From contig SFFJ01000020.1 of assembly GCA_004557855.1 (NCBI GenBank), positions 1 to 52,039 of the forward strand: a DNA stretch of 52,039 nucleotides, written 5' to 3'. Numbering within the stretch: the first letter of the stretch is position 1; each line of letters starts with the position of its first letter. The notes beneath the pieces were generated by a model that was not told where the DNA came from, ran no database searches, and saw only the letters and a list, made by a program, of their open reading frames with translations. The position numbers and the translations under genes are program-made. This document shows positions 50,006-52,039 of this stretch, in pieces. This DNA comes from Oscillospiraceae bacterium (GTDB lineage Bacteria > Bacillota > Clostridia > Oscillospirales > Ruminococcaceae).

Positions 50006-51409
50006 ATGAATAAAAACCCGAATTTATCCCCGCAGGCTGCCCCCATGCCGGTGCAGCCCCCCGCCGTCCGCTGCCGCAATTTTGATGAGGTGGCGCTGGG
50101 CTACGATGAAGCCGCCGCCATGGAGGAGGCCCGCCGCTGCCTGGATTGCCCCGGCGCCCCCTGCCGAACCGGCTGCCCGGTCCGGGTCAGGATCCCGGAA
50201 TTTATCGCGAAGGTCGCCGAGGGTGATTTTGACGCCGCATGGGAGATCCTTTCGGCGGAAAACACCCTGCCTGCCGTCTGCGGGCGGGTGTGCCCCCAGG
50301 AAAACCAGTGCCAGAAAACCTGCGTAAGGGGCAAAAAGGGCGAAAGCGTCGCCATAGGCCGGCTGGAACGGTTTGTGGCCGATTACCACCGCACCCGGCC
50401 CCAAACGGTCCCTGCCCTGCCCCCCAAAAACGGGCAAAAGGTTGCGGTCGTCGGCTCCGGGCCGGCCGGGCTGGCCTGTGCCGGCGAGCTGGCCAAAAGG
50501 GGCTATTCCGTCACCGTTTTTGAGGCGCTGCATACCCCCGGCGGCGTTCTGGCCTACGGCATCCCGGCGTTCCGCCTGCCGAAAAGCATACTGGCCGAGG
50601 AAATCGCCGGTCTTGAGGCGCTGGGGGTCACCATCCAAACCGATGCGGTGGTGGGACGAACCATCCCGGTGGAGGAGCTGCTGCAAACCGGGTTTTCCGC
50701 TGTTTTTCTGGGCAGCGGCGCCGGTCTGCCCAACTTCATGGGCATCCCCGGTGAAACGCTTTGCGGCGTTTTTTCGGCCAATGAATGGCTGACCCGCATC
50801 AACCTGATGCATGCCGCCGAACCGGGAGCCGCCACCCCGCTGATGCCTGCAAAACGGGCTGTTGTGGTGGGCGGCGGCAACGTGGCGATGGATGCGGCAA
50901 GATGTGCCCTGCGCTGCGGCGCCGAGGTCACGGTGGTTTACCGGCGGGGGCGGGAGGAGCTGCCGGCCCGTGCCGAAGAGGTGGACCACGCCGAGGAGGA
51001 GGGGGTCACCTTCCGGCTGCTGACCAACCCCGTGGAAATTCTGGGGGATGAGGAGGGTCATGTCATCGGCATACGGTGCGACACCATGGCCCTGGGAGAG
51101 CCGGATGAAAGCGGCCGCCGCCGTCCCGAGGTGGTGCCGGGGGCACAGTTTACGGTGGACTGCGATGCCGTCATTATGGCGATAGGGACCACCCCCAACC
51201 CGCTGCTGCACCGGACGACCGCCGGACTGGAGGCCGACCGCCGCGGGCGTCTTCTGACCGAAAAGGAGAGCTGCCGAACCACCCTGCCGGGGGTCTATGC
51301 CGGGGGGGATGCGGTGACCGGGGCTGCCACCGTCATCCTTGCAATGGGGGCCGGACGGGAGGCCGCTGCGGAAATTGATGAGGATCTGCGGAAAAAGTCC
51401 TCCCACTAA
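50006..51409 (+). CDS. NfnB / GltA-type NADPH flavoprotein subunit
   Basis: 467 residues. N-terminal [4Fe-4S] motifs CLDCPGAPCRTGCP and CGRVCPQENQCQKTC, FAD Rossmann motif VGSGPAGLACAGELAKRG, NADPH site VVGGGNVAMDAARCALRCG followed by VVYRRGREELPAR, and the late FAD block GVYAGGDAVTGA. Annotators often call it 'glutamate synthase small subunit', but with NfnA next to it the bifurcating transhydrogenase is more likely. ATG at 50006 with AAGAGGA. The last codons and stop are part of the 86-bp element. Confidence 0.9.
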   Translation: MNKNPNLSPQAAPMPVQPPAVRCRNFDEVALGYDEAAAMEEARRCLDCPGAPCRTGCPVRVRIPEFIAKVAEGDFDAAWEILSAENTLPAVCGRVCPQENQCQKTCVRGKKGESVAIGRLERFVADYHRTRPQTVPALPPKNGQKVAVVGSGPAGLACAGELAKRGYSVTVFEALHTPGGVLAYGIPAFRLPKSILAEEIAGLEALGVTIQTDAVVGRTIPVEELLQTGFSAVFLGSGAGLPNFMGIPGETLCGVFSANEWLTRINLMHAAEPGAATPLMPAKRAVVVGGGNVAMDAARCALRCGAEVTVVYRRGREELPARAEEVDHAEEEGVTFRLLTNPVEILGDEEGHVIGIRCDTMALGEPDESGRRRPEVVPGAQFTVDCDAVIMAIGTTPNPLLHRTTAGLEADRRGRLLTEKESCRTTLPGVYAGGDAVTGAATVILAMGAGREAAAEIDEDLRKKSSH

Positions 51410-51477
51410 TACGGCCGAAACGCCGCTTTTTTGCATCGGGAAGGTTAAAAAACAACTTTTATTTACCGAAAATTTAC
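51392..51477 (+). repeat. 86-bp conserved element, copy 2
   Basis: Covers the last codons of nfnB (Lys-Lys-Ser-Ser-His-stop, 51392-51409) and 68 downstream bases. Gap-free alignment with 30654-30739 at 67 of 86 bases. It is followed by a clear terminator. Confidence 0.75.
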
Positions 51478-51484
51478 GATTATG

Positions 51485-51525
51485 GCAGGGAATGGGTGCA
51501 TTTTACCTATTCCCTGCTGTTTTTT
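51485..51525 (+). terminator. Terminator of the nfn transcript
   Basis: GCAGGGAATGGGT pairs with ACCTATTCCCTGC (one wobble) and is followed by TGTTTTTT. Confidence 0.9.
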
Positions 51526-51599
51526 GCCTATTTCGTCTTGGGATTTTTTGGGTGATTTTGAGGTCTGTGGCGAGGCAAGTATTTTGGAAAACTTGGTTA

Positions 51600-51836
51600 G
51601 TACGGCTCGCCGCCGGGGGTGGGTTTTGCAGATGCCTTCGGCGGGGGCGTGAAAAAGTTTGCTATCACCTCCGGTGGGGCGAGATTTTTAGAAAACTTGG
51701 TTTGTACGCCTGCCCGGCGGGGGCGGGTTTTGTAGATGCCTTCGGCGGGGGCGTGAAAAAGTTTGCTATCACCTCCGGTGGGGCGAGATTTTTAGAAAAC
51801 TTGGTTTGTACGCCTGCCCGGCGGGGGCATCCTTTT
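51600..51836. repeat. Tandem 104-bp repeat, about 2.3 copies
   Basis: Copies begin at 51600, 51704 and 51808 (partial), each with GTACG; the shared core includes GATGCCTTCGGCGGGGGCGT. A decayed earlier segment precedes 51600. An open frame of 192 codons crosses it, but repeats and lack of a start site argue against coding. Confidence 0.85.
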
Positions 51837-51906
51837 GTGCCGACAAAAGGATGCAAAAACGGTTCAGGGCTGCGCCCTAAAAACCCGGTCGCCCTGCTGC
51901 GCTGGA

Positions 51907-51948
51907 TACGGATTTAGATTTTTCGGTCACGAAAAATCTGAATCCGTA
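51907..51948. repeat. Long perfect-type hairpin near window end
   Basis: TACGGATTTAGATTTTTCG pairs with CGAAAAATCTGAATCCGTA around a four-base loop with a single T-G mismatch (19-base arms). AT-rich, unlike the cloverleaf family. It is not a typical terminator. No gene is recognisable between 51526 and the window end. Confidence 0.8.
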
Positions 51949-52039
51949 CTGCACGCAGATGGGCTTAAAAAGAGCCTGCGGCGCATTTTTATCGCCGCTG
52001 CGCTGGAGCGCAGAACGGCGAACCACCACCCCTGTCCCC

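Noticed and set aside
51339..51917. Open frame of 192 codons at the right end
   Set aside because: Starts inside nfnB, crosses a terminator and 104-bp tandem repeats, has no ribosome-binding site and no family resemblance.

Overview
The window is about 52 kb of GC-rich chromosome from an anaerobic, apparently spore-forming Firmicute. A gut Oscillospiraceae/Ruminococcaceae-type Clostridium relative is the best guess. Reasons: sporulation genes (YlbJ, YqfC, YqfD, FtsK/SpoIIIE, TepA, YlzJ), the Firmicute phoH-ybeY-era-yqzL-recO order, an electron-bifurcating NfnAB pair, a GGGtGRT/IscU-like pair typical of anaerobes, and promoters of TTGACA-17-TATAAT type. I saw no rRNA, tRNA, CRISPR array, prophage or intact transposase gene.

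Layout. 0.4-7.6 kb (mostly minus): ClC channel, a small unknown protein, a YgjP-type metallopeptidase, a large cell-wall amidase, a four-cysteine mini-protein and YlbJ. 8-18.8 kb (plus): yqfC-yqfD, then phoH-ybeY-era-yqzL-recO, a C_GCAxxG_C_C protein, an MnmM/YtqB-type methyltransferase, a NUDIX hydrolase, mutS2, a CmpB-like membrane protein and cytidine deaminase. 18.8-30.4 kb (minus): a membrane protein, a LOG-family protein, DUF3006, a ComEC-like hydrolase, YgiQ, a TRIC channel, FtsK/SpoIIIE, a YcxB-like protein, UppP, YlzJ, TepA and dCMP deaminase. 31-34 kb: CysE, an AT-rich DUF3784 gene, a HAD phosphatase downstream of a MITE, and an XRE regulator. 34.4-39.8 kb (minus): GalM with a duplicated tail, a cytosine-deaminase-like enzyme behind an attenuator leader, a DUF3343 protein, and an NCS2 purine permease under a guanine-type riboswitch. 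40-43 kb (minus): a CPBP protease and the GGGtGRT/Fe-S scaffold operon. 43-51.4 kb (plus): SecA, a WYL regulator, a lipid kinase and NfnA/NfnB, with one tiny minus-strand gene.

Functional themes are nucleobase salvage (riboswitch permease, deaminases, cytidine and dCMP deaminases), sporulation and envelope (amidase, YlbJ, YqfCD, UppP, SecA, TepA, SpoIIIE), RNA/DNA maintenance (YbeY, Era, RecO, MutS2) and anaerobic redox/Fe-S chemistry (NfnAB, the GGGtGRT pair, the C_GCAxxG_C_C protein).

The most unusual feature is the non-coding DNA. At least 25 roughly 80-92 bp 'cloverleaf' palindromes (complementary outer arms around usually three interchangeable hairpins) sit in the gaps between genes. 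There are also a MITE, a second fold-back element, an 86-bp element present twice (once overlapping the nfnB stop codon), and several tandem repeats. The least characterised protein system is the GGGtGRT/IscU-like pair. Coding starts were chosen by ribosome-binding site and family alignment from memory; no database search was possible.
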